Below are positions 19,002 to 29,738 of a stretch of DNA of 64,000 bases, piece by piece (positions within the stretch are counted from its first letter, which is position 1; each line of letters opens with the position of its first letter). The translations under genes were made by a program, and so were the position numbers. The notes beneath the pieces are model-generated. The model worked only from the letters and a program-made list of their open reading frames with translations. It ran no database searches and had not been told where the DNA came from. Source of the DNA: Actinomycetes bacterium (GTDB lineage: Bacteria > Actinomycetota > Acidimicrobiia > Acidimicrobiales > RAAP-2); assembly GCA_021823525.1 (NCBI GenBank), contig JAKANY010000001.1, forward strand, positions 62,001 to 126,000. The letters run 5' to 3'.

Positions 19002-19375
19002 TGGCGGTCGTGGGCGTGGGGGTCGACGTGGTAGACGTGGCCCGCTTCGCCCGCGTGCTGGCGCGCCGGCCCCGCATCGTCGAGCGCCTCTTCACGCCGG
19101 GCGAGCAGCGCGACGGGCGCGGGCGCCCCGAGCGCCTGGCGGCGCGCTTCGCGGCCAAGGAGGCCGTGATGAAGTCGCTCGGGGTGGGTGTGGGCTCGGT
19201 GCCCTGGACGACGATCGAGACGGTGAAGGACCCGAGCGGCGAGCCCCACGTGGCGCTGCACGGGCCGGCCGAGGGGCTGGCCGCGCGCCGCGGCGCGGCG
19301 CGCTTCTCCCTGTCGCTCACCCACAGCGACCTGAGCGCGATCGCCCTGGTCGTCGCGGAGGACGCGCGTGGTTGA
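19001..19375 (+). CDS. acpS: Holo-[acyl-carrier-protein] synthase
   Basis: Transfers 4'-phosphopantetheine from CoA to acyl carrier protein. 124 residues. The Mg-binding Asp is in 'GVGVDVVDVARF' and the second signature is 'RLAARFAAKEAVMKSLG'. The C-terminal 'SLSLTHSDLSAIALVV' is also typical. It starts at GTG overlapping the glmS stop and ends 8 bases inside alr. Many relatives have a NAD(P)H-hydrate repair gene between acpS and alr; it is absent here. Confidence 0.95.
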
Positions 19376-20516
19376 GGGCGTGCGCCGGCCCGCCTGGGCC
19401 GAGATCTCCCGGGGCGCGCTGGCCGCCAACGCGGCGGCCCTGCGCCAGGTGCTCGGGTCGAGCGCCCTGTGCGCGGTCGTCAAGGCCAACGGCTACGGCC
19501 ACGGGGCCCCGCTCGCGGCGCGTGCGGCCGTCGAGGCGGGCGCCGATGCGCTGGCGGTGGCCATCGTCGACGAGGGCATCGAGCTGCGCGAGGCCGGCGT
19601 CGAGCGCCCCATCCTGCTGCTCGCCGAGGTCCCGGCCGCCACGCTGCCCGACGCCCTGGCCGCGGGCCTGACGGTCACGGTGGGGTCGCGCGCCGGCGCG
19701 CGGGCCGTCGTCGCGGCCGCCGAGCGCCTCGGCGGGGTCCACCGGGCGCACCTCAAGGTCGACACCGGCATGCACCGCCAGGGCGTGGCCCCCGGCGAGG
19801 TCGACGAGGTCGTCGCCGCCCTGCTCGCCAGCGGCGCCGTCGACCTCGAGGGTGTCTACACGCACTTCCCGGTCGCCGACGGCACGAGCGACGAGGACCG
19901 GGAGTTCACCGCCGGGCAGGTCCGCGCCCTGGGTGCGGTCGTGGCGCGCCTGGAAGGTCGCGGCGTGCGACCCCGCGTCGTGCACGCGGCCAACTCCGCG
20001 GGCGCCCTCGGCCACCCGGCCTCGCGCCTCGACATGGCCCGGATCGGCCTGGCCCTCTACGGGTACCTGCCCGAGCCCGGGCTCGGCGCGCCGCTGGCGG
20101 CCGCGGGCGCGCAGCTGCGCCCGGTGCTGACGCTGCGCGCGCGCGTCGTGGCCTCGCGGCGCGTGGCGGCCGGCGAGCGCCCCAGCTACGGCCGGCGCCG
20201 CGCGCTGGAGCGCGAGGCGACCGTCGTGACGGTGCCCTTCGGCTACGCCGACGGCTACCCGCGCCGGCTCTTCGAGGCGGGTGCCGAGGTCCTCATCGGT
20301 GGCCGGCGCTACCCGCTGGCCGGGGTGGTCACGATGGACCAGTTGCTGGTGGACGTCGGCGACGACGAGGTGGCCCTCGGCGAGGAGGTGGTCCTGCTCG
20401 GGTGCCAGGGCGACGAGTGCATCGGCGCCGACGAGTGGGCCGCGCGGGCGGGCACCATCACCTGGGAGATCCTGTGCGGGATCGGGGCCCGGGTGCCGCG
20501 CGTCGTGGTGCCGTGA
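19368..20516 (+). CDS. alr: Alanine racemase
   Basis: PLP enzyme making D-alanine for peptidoglycan. 382 residues. The PLP Lys is in 'AVVKANGYGHGAP' (about residue 39). 'HLKVDTGMHRQG' is the fold-III barrel signature, and the catalytic Tyr lies in 'VPFGYADGYPR' and the associated C-terminal 'VTMDQLLVDVGD' region. It starts at GTG within the acpS end and its stop overlaps the glycosylase start (GTGA). It fits the cell-wall role of the upstream glm genes. Confidence 0.96.
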   Translation: MVEGVRRPAWAEISRGALAANAAALRQVLGSSALCAVVKANGYGHGAPLAARAAVEAGADALAVAIVDEGIELREAGVERPILLLAEVPAATLPDALAAGLTVTVGSRAGARAVVAAAERLGGVHRAHLKVDTGMHRQGVAPGEVDEVVAALLASGAVDLEGVYTHFPVADGTSDEDREFTAGQVRALGAVVARLEGRGVRPRVVHAANSAGALGHPASRLDMARIGLALYGYLPEPGLGAPLAAAGAQLRPVLTLRARVVASRRVAAGERPSYGRRRALEREATVVTVPFGYADGYPRRLFEAGAEVLIGGRRYPLAGVVTMDQLLVDVGDDEVALGEEVVLLGCQGDECIGADEWAARAGTITWEILCGIGARVPRVVVP

Positions 20517-21058
20517 GCTTCGACCCGGCCCCGGTGCGCGCGTGTACGCGCTGCGCCCTGGCCGCGACGCGCACCCACGTGGTCGTGGGCTCGGGCGCGC
20601 TGGACGCGCGGCTGCTGGTGATCGGCGAGGCGCCCGGGCGCGACGAGGACGAGCAGGGCGCACCCTTCGTCGGGCGCTCGGGCCAGCTGCTCTTCCGCCT
20701 GATCGCACAGGAGGTGGGCCTCGCGCGCGAGGACTGCTACGTGACCAACACCCTCAAGTGCCGCCCTCCCGGCAACCGGGTGCCGACGGGCGACGAGCTG
20801 GCGGCCTGCCGCCCGTGGCTCGAGGCCCAGCGCGCGGAGTCCGGCGCGGCCGTCACGCTGGTGGTCGGCCTGACCGCGGCGCGCGAGGTCCTCGGGGCGA
20901 CCCTGCCCATGGGGCGCATCCATGGGCGTCCCCGGCACCTGGGCGCGAGCGCGGGCCTGGCCACGTACCATCCCGCGGCCGCGCTGCGCAATCCCGAGAT
21001 CGTCGACGTGATGCGGGCCGACCTGCGCGTCGTCGCCGCGCTGCTGGGGTCCGCGTGA
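20513..21058 (+). CDS. Family-4 uracil-DNA glycosylase with iron-sulfur cluster
   Basis: Excises uracil from DNA. 181 residues. The family-4 motif 'IGEAPGRDEDEQGAPFVGRSGQ' (first 20 residues shown in part) and the C-terminal 'TYHPAAALRN' supply the active site. Four Cys match the 4Fe-4S ligands: 'CTRC' at the N-terminus, Cys in 'LKCRPPGNR' and Cys in 'AACRPW'. The track ORF starts far upstream; the supported start is GTG 20513 overlapping the alr stop. It sits inside an otherwise cell-wall and tRNA-modification chain, with GTGA overlaps on both sides. Confidence 0.93.
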   Translation: MSFDPAPVRACTRCALAATRTHVVVGSGALDARLLVIGEAPGRDEDEQGAPFVGRSGQLLFRLIAQEVGLAREDCYVTNTLKCRPPGNRVPTGDELAACRPWLEAQRAESGAAVTLVVGLTAAREVLGATLPMGRIHGRPRHLGASAGLATYHPAAALRNPEIVDVMRADLRVVAALLGSA

Positions 21059-21522
21059 GCGTGCGCCGCTGCGCGACACCCGCGGACACGTTCGCCGCGG
21101 GCCATCGCCTTGCGGGCTGGCTCGTTGCGGGCGACGTGGTGGTGCTCACCGGGCCCCTCGGGGCGGGAAAGACCGTCTTTTCGACCGGGGTCGCGAGCGC
21201 GCTCGGGGTGCGCGAGCGCGTGACCAGCCCGACCTTCACCCTGGTGCGCCCGCACCGCTGCGCCAACGACCAGGGGATCGTGACTCTCTACCACGCCGAC
21301 CTCTACCGCACGCAGCGCCTCGACGAGGTGGCCGACCTGGCGCTCGGCGAGCTGGTCGAGGAGTCGGCGGTCGCCCTCGTCGAGTGGGGCGAGCGAGGCG
21401 ACGCCCTCTGGGGCCCCGAGCACTGGCGGGTGCGCTTCTCCCTCGCGCCCGACGAGGCGCGCACCTTGGAGCTGGCAGTCCCGGCGGGCCGGGCGGTCGA
21501 CGTCGCGGAGTGGGCCGCGTGA
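21055..21522 (+). CDS. tsaE: tRNA t6A37 ATPase TsaE
   Basis: TsaE is the ATPase that drives turnover of the TsaB-TsaD complex making N6-threonylcarbamoyl-adenosine at tRNA position 37. 155 residues with the P-loop 'LTGPLGAGKTVFS', 'VTSPTFTLV' and 'YHADLYR' followed by 'VALVEWGERG', the standard family motifs. Two GTG starts are possible (21055 or 21061); the first overlaps the upstream stop as GTGA. tsaB follows with another overlap. Confidence 0.96.
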   Translation: MSVRRCATPADTFAAGHRLAGWLVAGDVVVLTGPLGAGKTVFSTGVASALGVRERVTSPTFTLVRPHRCANDQGIVTLYHADLYRTQRLDEVADLALGELVEESAVALVEWGERGDALWGPEHWRVRFSLAPDEARTLELAVPAGRAVDVAEWAA

Positions 21523-22187
21523 TCCTGGCCATCGAGACCGCGACGACCGCCTGCGCGATCGGCCTGGCCGACGGGGACCGCGTCGTCGAGGCGCTGCTCG
21601 CCGAGGACCGGCGCCACGTCGAGGTGCTCACCCCGGGCATCGGCGCGCTGCTCGCGCGCGCGGGCGCCGACGCGTCCGCGCTCACGCGCATCGTCGTCGA
21701 TCGTGGCCCGGGTCTCTACACTGGGCTGCGCGTGGGCGTGGCCACGGCGATCGCTCTGGCCGACGCGACCGGCGCCGAGCTGGTCGCGGTCACCTCGCTC
21801 GAGGTCTACGCGGCCGCGGCCGCCGCGCGCGGCGTGTGCGGGGCTCTCGTCGCGGTCGTCGACGGGCGGCGCGGCGAGGTCTTCGCCCAGCGCTTCGCCC
21901 TCGACGACGAGGTCGTGGCGCTCGACGCGCCCCGGGTGCTGCGCCCCCGGGACCTGGCGATCGCCTGGGCGACCGACGGGACGCCGGTGACCTTCGTGGG
22001 CGACGGGGTGGTGCGCTACGCGAGCGACCTGGGCGCGGTGCCCAACGCCACGGGCCTCGCGCTCGCCTGGCCCCCGCCCGCGAGCGCGCTGGCCCGGGCG
22101 GCGGGGCGCGCGAGCGGGCCGGTCCACCCGCTCTACCTGCGCGAGGCCGACGCCGTGGCCAACTTCACCACGCGGGACCGGCCGTGA
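21519..22187 (+). CDS. tsaB: tRNA t6A37 complex subunit TsaB
   Basis: 222-residue ASKHA-fold partner of TsaD. Diagnostic blocks are the opening 'ILAIETATTACAIGL', the 'RGPGLYTGLRVGVATA' loop and 'VAVVDGRRGEVFAQRF'. It lacks the metal-binding histidines of TsaD, as expected. The ORF in the track is longer, but the supported start is GTG 21519 overlapping the tsaE stop. rimI begins within its stop (GTGA). Confidence 0.95.
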   Translation: MILAIETATTACAIGLADGDRVVEALLAEDRRHVEVLTPGIGALLARAGADASALTRIVVDRGPGLYTGLRVGVATAIALADATGAELVAVTSLEVYAAAAAARGVCGALVAVVDGRRGEVFAQRFALDDEVVALDAPRVLRPRDLAIAWATDGTPVTFVGDGVVRYASDLGAVPNATGLALAWPPPASALARAAGRASGPVHPLYLREADAVANFTTRDRP

Positions 22188-22663
22188 CCTGGCGGATTCG
22201 CGTCGCCGAGCGCCGCGACGTGCCCGGGATCCTCGAGATCGAGGAGGCCCAGTTCCCCGAGCCCTGGAGCCGGGGGATGCTGCTCGACGAGATGGCCAAC
22301 GTCGCCACCCGCCGCTACACCGTGGCCGAGGAGGACGGGATCATCCTGGGGTACTGCGGGGTGATGTTCGTGCTCTCCGAGTTGCACGTCAACACGCTGG
22401 GGACGCGCCCGGGCCACGAGGGGCGCGGCGTGGCGACGGCCCTGCTCCAAGACGCCCTCGCCGACGCGGCCACCCGCCAGGTGGCGACCGCGCTGCTCGA
22501 GGTCGCGGTCTCCAATCAGCGCGCCCAGCGCCTCTACCAGCGCTTCGGCTTCGCGCCGGTCAGCGTGCGCAAGCGCTACTACCAGAAGACCGGGGAGGAC
22601 GCCCTGGTGATGTTCGCCCACCTGACGGGGGCGCCCGCGGGCGGTCCTACGCTGGCCCCGTGA
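22184..22663 (+). CDS. rimI: Ribosomal protein S18-alanine N-acetyltransferase (GNAT)
   Basis: 159-residue GNAT acetyltransferase. The acetyl-CoA pocket is 'TLGTRPGHEGRGVATALLQ', and the C-terminal 'LEVAVSNQRAQRLYQRFGF' plus 'RKRYYQKTGEDALVM' are RimI features. Its place between tsaB and tsaD is the common bacterial arrangement. RimI in the family acetylates the N-terminus of S18; target specificity here is inferred from context. GTG start at 22184 overlaps the tsaB stop, and the tsaD start overlaps its end. Confidence 0.92.
   Translation: MTWRIRVAERRDVPGILEIEEAQFPEPWSRGMLLDEMANVATRRYTVAEEDGIILGYCGVMFVLSELHVNTLGTRPGHEGRGVATALLQDALADAATRQVATALLEVAVSNQRAQRLYQRFGFAPVSVRKRYYQKTGEDALVMFAHLTGAPAGGPTLAP
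22648..22653 (+). promoter_or_regulatory. -10 box for leaderless tsaD transcription, inside rimI
   Basis: TACGCT ends 6 bases before the tsaD GTG at 22660 and lies within the rimI coding sequence. It fits the TANNNT-N6/7-start pattern seen before other genes here, giving tsaD a possible internal promoter. Confidence 0.4.
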
Positions 22664-23655
22664 GGGTGCTGGGCATCGAGACGAGCTGTGACGAGACGGG
22701 CGCGGCCGTCGTCGCGACCGGCTGGCGCCTCGAGAGCTCGGTCGTGGAGTCCTCGATGGATCAGCACCGCGACTTCGGCGGCGTCGTGCCCGAGCTCGCC
22801 GGGCGGGCCCACGTGGCCACCATCGGGCCCACCGTGCGCGCGGCCCTGGCCGGCGCGGGACTCGACGCGCGCCACCCGGGCCTCGACGCGGTGGCCGTGA
22901 CGACCGGGCCGGGGCTCGTGGGCTCGCTGCTCGTGGGCCTGGCGGCCGCCAAGGCCTACGCACTGGCCTGGGGGGTGCCCCTGGTCGCGGTCAACCATCT
23001 CGAGGGCCACCTCTACGCGCCCCTGCTCGAGACGCCCGACCTCGCCTGGCCGGTGCTGACCCTGCTGGTGTCGGGGGGCCACACCCAGCTGGTCCTGGTC
23101 GAGGGGCCCGGACGATTCCGGGTGCTCGGCGAGACGATCGACGACGCCGCCGGCGAGGCCTACGACAAGGTCGCCCGGTGGCTGGGCCTGGGCTACCCCG
23201 GTGGTCCGCCCATCGACGCCCTGGCGGCCGGTGGCGACCCGCACGCCCTGGCCCTGCCGGTCTCGATGACCGGCGAGGGGCTCGACTTCTCCTTCTCGGG
23301 GCTCAAGTCGGCCGTGGTGCGCGCCGGCGAGCGGCACCCGGTCGCGGCCGCCGACGTCGCGGCCGCCTTCCAGGGCGCCGTCGTCGAGCAGCTGACCCGC
23401 AAGCTGCGCCAGGCGCTCGGCCGGGTCGAGGTCGCGGGCGTGGCCCTGGCCGGAGGGGTCGCGGCCAACCGGGCCCTGCGCGCGGCCACGGCGGCCCTGG
23501 CCGCGGAGTTTGGTGTCGCGGCCCACCTGCCCAGCCCCGCCTACTGCACCGACAACGGCGCGATGATCGCCGCGGCGGGCCTGGTGCACCTGGGGGCCGG
23601 GGACCTCGCCGACCCGGCCTGCGGGGCCGACCCGAACTGGGCGCTCGGGGCGTGA
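22660..23655 (+). CDS. tsaD: tRNA N6-adenosine threonylcarbamoyltransferase TsaD
   Basis: Catalytic subunit that transfers threonylcarbamoyl to A37 of ANN-decoding tRNAs. 331 residues with 'VLGIETSCDETGAAVV', 'TTGPGLVGSLLVGL', the iron-binding His pair in 'NHLEGHLYAPLL', 'LVSGGHTQLVLV' and the metal Asp in 'YCTDNGAMIA'. GTG start overlaps the rimI end; the stop overlaps the pdxH ATG. With tsaE, tsaB and rimI it forms the standard t6A cluster. In related genomes groES/groEL often comes next; here a 3.8-kb stretch intervenes. Confidence 0.97.
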   Translation: MRVLGIETSCDETGAAVVATGWRLESSVVESSMDQHRDFGGVVPELAGRAHVATIGPTVRAALAGAGLDARHPGLDAVAVTTGPGLVGSLLVGLAAAKAYALAWGVPLVAVNHLEGHLYAPLLETPDLAWPVLTLLVSGGHTQLVLVEGPGRFRVLGETIDDAAGEAYDKVARWLGLGYPGGPPIDALAAGGDPHALALPVSMTGEGLDFSFSGLKSAVVRAGERHPVAAADVAAAFQGAVVEQLTRKLRQALGRVEVAGVALAGGVAANRALRAATAALAAEFGVAAHLPSPAYCTDNGAMIAAAGLVHLGAGDLADPACGADPNWALGA

Positions 23656-24260
23656 TGGCGACCTGGGAGCCCCTGGATCTCGCCGCGTGCGACCCGGACC
23701 CGATGGTCCAGTTCGCCCGGTGGTTCGATGACGGGCGCGTCATGGCCGATCGCGAGGCGATCGCCCTGGTGACCGCGACCCCCGACGGGCGCCCGAGCGC
23801 GCGCATGGTGCTGCTGCGGCACCTCGACGCGGAGGGATTCGGCTGGTACACGAACTACGAGAGCCGCAAGGGAGCGGAGCTCGCGGCCAACCCGGTCGCC
23901 GCCCTCCTGTGGTACTGCGAGCCGCTCGGCCGCCAGGTGCGCGCCGAGGGGCCTGTCACGCGCCGGAGCGCGGCCACGTCGGACGCCTACTTCGCGCAGC
24001 GCCCCCGCGGCCACCAGATCGGGGCCTGGGCCAGCCACCAGAGCGCCCCCCAGGTGTCGCGCGCGGACCTCGAGGCGCGCGTCGCCGCCCTCGAGGAGCG
24101 CTACGCCGGCCGGGACGTCCCGCGCCCGCCGCACTGGGGCGGCTACCGGCTCACCCCCACGCGCGTCGAGTTCTTCCAGCAGCGCCCCGACCGCCTCCAC
24201 GACCGCGTGCTCTATGAGCGCGACGGGGCGCGCTGGCGGCTCGCGCGCCTCGACCCCTAA
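23655..24260 (+). CDS. pdxH: Pyridoxamine/pyridoxine 5'-phosphate oxidase
   Basis: FMN enzyme making pyridoxal 5'-phosphate, the cofactor of Alr upstream. 201 residues. FMN and substrate motifs include 'PSARMVLLRHLDAEGFGWYT', 'NYESRKGAELAANP', 'RQVRAEGPVTR', 'QRPRGHQIGAWAS' and the C-terminal 'RLHDRVLYERDG', all PdxH. The ORF in the track extends upstream; the true start is ATG 23655 overlapping the tsaD stop. The 3' end overlaps by 4 bases the convergent MFS gene. Confidence 0.95.
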   Translation: MATWEPLDLAACDPDPMVQFARWFDDGRVMADREAIALVTATPDGRPSARMVLLRHLDAEGFGWYTNYESRKGAELAANPVAALLWYCEPLGRQVRAEGPVTRRSAATSDAYFAQRPRGHQIGAWASHQSAPQVSRADLEARVAALEERYAGRDVPRPPHWGGYRLTPTRVEFFQQRPDRLHDRVLYERDGARWRLARLDP

Positions 24261-25474
24261 GCGGGCGGCGCGTCGCGGCGCGCCGCCCGCAGCGCGGCGG
24301 CCCCGAAGACCAGCGCGGCCGCCGTCGAGGCCACGCCGCCCAGCGTGTAGACGGTGCGCGGGGCGATCACCGAGAGCACGGCGCCTCCCGCCACCGTCGC
24401 CGCGATGTCGGCCGTGGTGGTGATGGCGCTCAGCGCCGCGAAGACCCGCCCGTGCAGGGCGGGGTCGGTGCGCTGGGTGAACAGCGCGACGGCGATCACG
24501 TTGGCGACGCCCACCGCCACCCCGGCCACCACCATCGGCGGGTACACCTCGTCGACGCGCGTGGACAGGCCCACCGCGGCGACCGCGACGCCCACCACGA
24601 CGACCGAGCCGCACAGCCACGCGACGCGGGCGCGCACGCTGGCCCCCAGGCGCGCCGCGAGCAGCGACCCCACGACCAGGCCCGCGCCAAAGGACGCGCC
24701 GAGCGCCCCGTAGGCGAGGGCCGAGCCGTGGAGGGTCTGGGTGACGAAGAAGACCTCGGCGACGTTCGCCATGCCGAGCGTCGCGAGGAACGCGAAGATG
24801 TCCACGGCCAGCGCGCGCAGCAGCGCGTCGTGGGCGACCAGGGCCAGCCCGGCGAAGGGGGAGGGGTGCTCGCCCCGGTCGTGGTGCACCGGGCGCCGGT
24901 CGTGGGCGAGAAGCGTGGTGCCCGCTCCCGCCAGCGCGAAGCTCAGCGCGTCCAGGGCGAGGGGCCAGTGCTGGCCGACCAGGCTCACGAGGAGGCCCCC
25001 GAGCATCGGGCCGATCACCATGGCGAGGCCCCGCACCGCCTGGAGGGGCGCTTGGGCGCGCTGGACCCGCTCGGGTCCCGCGATCGCGGCCACCAGGGCC
25101 GTGAAGCCGGGGACCGAGACCGCGACCAGGCAGTTCAGGGCGAAGAGCAGCCCGAGGGCCGCGCCCACCCCGGTCCACCGGGCCAGCCCAGCGCAGACCA
25201 GCGCCTCGGCGAGCCCCAGGGAGACGAGCAGGGGCTTGGCGCGTACGCGGTCGACCAGGTGGCCCGCGAGGGGGGCGAGCAGCACGAAGGGCAGGGAGCC
25301 CGCGATCGCCAGGCCCGCGACGGCCCACGCGTGGCCGAGCGGCGCGACGCGCAAGAAGAGCGCCACCAGGGCGATACCGTCGCCGACGTACGAGACGCCC
25401 TGGAGAACGACGAGTAGCGCGATGTCGCGGCGCTGGGTCGCGTCAAACACGTCTGACGTCCCCTGCAGCGACAC
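24257..25474 (-). CDS. MFS transporter
   Basis: A 405-residue membrane protein with about 12 hydrophobic segments in two halves. The loop 2-3 motif resembles the MFS_3/enterobactin-exporter type ('LAPLAGHLVDRVRAKPLLV'), and helix 5 contains 'GLAMVIGPMLGGLLV'. Probably a proton-driven exporter of small molecules; the substrate is unknown. GTG start; a TAGGGT -10-like box lies 10 bases upstream. Convergent with pdxH. Confidence 0.88.
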   Translation of the reverse strand: MSLQGTSDVFDATQRRDIALLVVLQGVSYVGDGIALVALFLRVAPLGHAWAVAGLAIAGSLPFVLLAPLAGHLVDRVRAKPLLVSLGLAEALVCAGLARWTGVGAALGLLFALNCLVAVSVPGFTALVAAIAGPERVQRAQAPLQAVRGLAMVIGPMLGGLLVSLVGQHWPLALDALSFALAGAGTTLLAHDRRPVHHDRGEHPSPFAGLALVAHDALLRALAVDIFAFLATLGMANVAEVFFVTQTLHGSALAYGALGASFGAGLVVGSLLAARLGASVRARVAWLCGSVVVVGVAVAAVGLSTRVDEVYPPMVVAGVAVGVANVIAVALFTQRTDPALHGRVFAALSAITTTADIAATVAGGAVLSVIAPRTVYTLGGVASTAAALVFGAAALRAARRDAPPA

Positions 25475-25562
25475 GATCTCCCACCCTACGCCGGGCCGAC
25501 GGGCTGCCGACAGGGGTCCCGAGCGAGGAATTACATAGTCACATTTAAGAATTGCGTTCGTC

Positions 25563-25592
25563 TTGACCAGATTCTGTGCGTTCTCTTATGTT
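25563..25592 (+). promoter_or_regulatory. Strong sigma-A promoter for the TasA-like gene
   Basis: TTGACC (25563-25568), 18-base spacer, TATGTT (25587-25592), in an unusually AT-rich patch for this genome. It is followed by a leader of about 105 bases ending in AAGGAGGAGAGG. This is the best -35/-10 match in the window and suggests high expression. Confidence 0.6.
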
Positions 25593-25705
25593 CATCGGCG
25601 GGAGCGAGCAGTGCTGCCGCCGTACAACGCGGTCGTCAGGTGGGTGGCAGAGTGCGAGTGACGAGACCGGCGCCTCCATGGATAGTGCAACAAGGAGGAG
25701 AGGTC

Positions 25706-26608
25706 TTGAAGATACACACGTCACGACTCGTCATCGCCGCGGCCGCGCTCGGTCTCGCGTCGCTGACGTTCGTCGGTGTTGGCGGATATGCCGCGTTCAC
25801 CTCGCAGGTGACCGCCAGCGCGCAGGTGACCTCGGGGGAGTTCAACCTCGTGGTGCAGACGGGGACGACGGCCCTTGGCTGCACGGCGGGAGGTCTCCAG
25901 CAGAATGCTCAGCAGTTCGGCAACCCGGGGTGCTTCGAAGGCTCCGCCGTCAACGGCGTGTGGCAGTGGGGCGACGGGTACAACGCTCCCGTGGAGCAAC
26001 TCAACGGGCAGGACAACGGGTTCAGCCTGACGGTGCCCAACATGTCGCCGGGCGTCGCCTACTCGGCGAACTTCAGCGTCGAGGACTTCGGCACGCTGCA
26101 GGGCCTGGTCACCCAGGTGACCTACACCCCACCGACCTTCACGTCGTCGAACGACGGGCTCGCGCAGGGATCCGAAATCTACCTCTACCAGCCGGCCGGC
26201 TCCTACGAGGTGTATCCCAACGGTGGACCCGTGTACGGAACCCAGGACTGCACGGCTGTCGGGGACAGTTCCACGCCCAGCACCACGCTGGGCTCCCAGT
26301 GCTACCAGGGCGCCACGACGACGAAGACCGACCAGTGGACGCACCCGTACCAGAACACCACGTACTGGGAGCTCATCGGCTCGTTCAACGCCACGCAGGC
26401 CGGCGTCGCCAAGGTTCGCGAGGGATTCGTCCAGCCGTGGTACCCCGATGGGCCCAACGGCGGGCAGAAGGCGCCCGGTGACGAGGGCGGCGTGACGCTC
26501 AAGGCGGTTGTCGCGGTCCATGACGCGCTCGCCAATGGCGGCTCCAACGTCAATGAGGAGACGACCTTCGCACCATCATTCGCGGTGCAGGGGACGTCCC
26601 TGCCGTAG
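25706..26608 (+). CDS. TasA/CalY (camelysin)-like secreted protein
   Basis: A 300-residue secreted protein. After a short basic N-terminus comes a hydrophobic segment and then 'GGYAAFTSQVTASAQVTSG', the arrangement of TasA/CalY proteins, where the SipW-type peptidase cuts just before the Ala/Ser-rich stretch. TasA forms biofilm fibres in Bacillus; CalY-type proteins can be surface proteases or matrix proteins. The rest is Gly/Thr/Asn/Tyr-rich beta-type sequence with four Cys. The start is TTG 25706 behind a near-perfect AAGGAGGAGAGG; the track start at 25640 lacks a site and a signal peptide context. The SipW-like peptidase follows. Fibre formation is inferred. Confidence 0.75.
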   Translation: MKIHTSRLVIAAAALGLASLTFVGVGGYAAFTSQVTASAQVTSGEFNLVVQTGTTALGCTAGGLQQNAQQFGNPGCFEGSAVNGVWQWGDGYNAPVEQLNGQDNGFSLTVPNMSPGVAYSANFSVEDFGTLQGLVTQVTYTPPTFTSSNDGLAQGSEIYLYQPAGSYEVYPNGGPVYGTQDCTAVGDSSTPSTTLGSQCYQGATTTKTDQWTHPYQNTTYWELIGSFNATQAGVAKVREGFVQPWYPDGPNGGQKAPGDEGGVTLKAVVAVHDALANGGSNVNEETTFAPSFAVQGTSLP

Positions 26609-26618
26609 TCGTCCGCGA

Positions 26619-26668
26619 TCGCCACTCGCCCGGGGATTCGCGGCAGCAGATCCCCGGGCGAGTGGCGA
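26619..26668 (+). terminator. Perfect 18-bp inverted repeat between the TasA-like and SipW-like genes
   Basis: TCGCCACTCGCCCGGGGA, a 14-base loop, then its exact reverse complement. It starts 10 bases after the TasA-like stop and ends 16 bases before the peptidase ATG. It probably acts as a partial terminator or mRNA 3'-stabiliser that keeps structural-protein output above that of the peptidase. No T-tract. Confidence 0.65.
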
Positions 26669-26684
26669 GCACCCGAGAAGGACC

Positions 26685-29400
<2,716 letters not shown>

Positions 29401-29421
29401 CCGCAGTTCCGAACACGTGGT

Positions 29422-29459
29422 CGCACGGCGCCGGGTCCCGGGAGACCCGGCGCCGTGCG
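29422..29459 (+). terminator. Terminator after groEL
   Basis: CGCACGGCGCCGGGTC - CCGGGA - GACCCGGCGCCGTGCG, a perfect 16-base-pair stem 21 bases after the groEL stop. It should isolate the heat-shock operon from the giant gene downstream. Confidence 0.75.
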
Positions 29460-29635
29460 CATGACGAGCCTCGGGATGGTCAGCCGATCGGCAGGCCCGT
29501 GCGGCGTGGGTGCTGGGGGGCGAGGTCGGGTGAGCCCCGGCCCGGGACGCGAGAGGAGTGAGCCACCTCACGTGCGCGGGACGCGACCGGCAGGAAGTCT
29601 CTCGGTGCCCCTCGGGACTCGTCGGTAGAAATCAC

Positions 29636-29664
29636 TTCAATTCCCTGGTGCGGTGCGGTAGTGT
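29636..29664 (+). promoter_or_regulatory. Possible promoter of the giant repeat-protein gene
   Basis: TTCAAT (29636-29641), 17-base spacer, TAGTGT (29659-29664), about 75 bases before the ATG at 29739. The -35 match is modest. Confidence 0.4.
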
Positions 29665-29738
29665 CGGGTCGACGTCCCGCAGCGTCGGGACGGGGTCGTG
29701 CCGTGCCTTACGGGCGGCGTACCGAGCAGGGAGGCGAC

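Larger units (their letters stand above)
29401..29738 (+). other. 338-base intergenic region: groEL terminator and promoter of the giant gene
   Basis: No credible gene seen. It holds the groEL hairpin near its start and a -35/-10 pair near its end. The centre is plain GC-rich sequence without recognised repeats. Confidence 0.6.
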
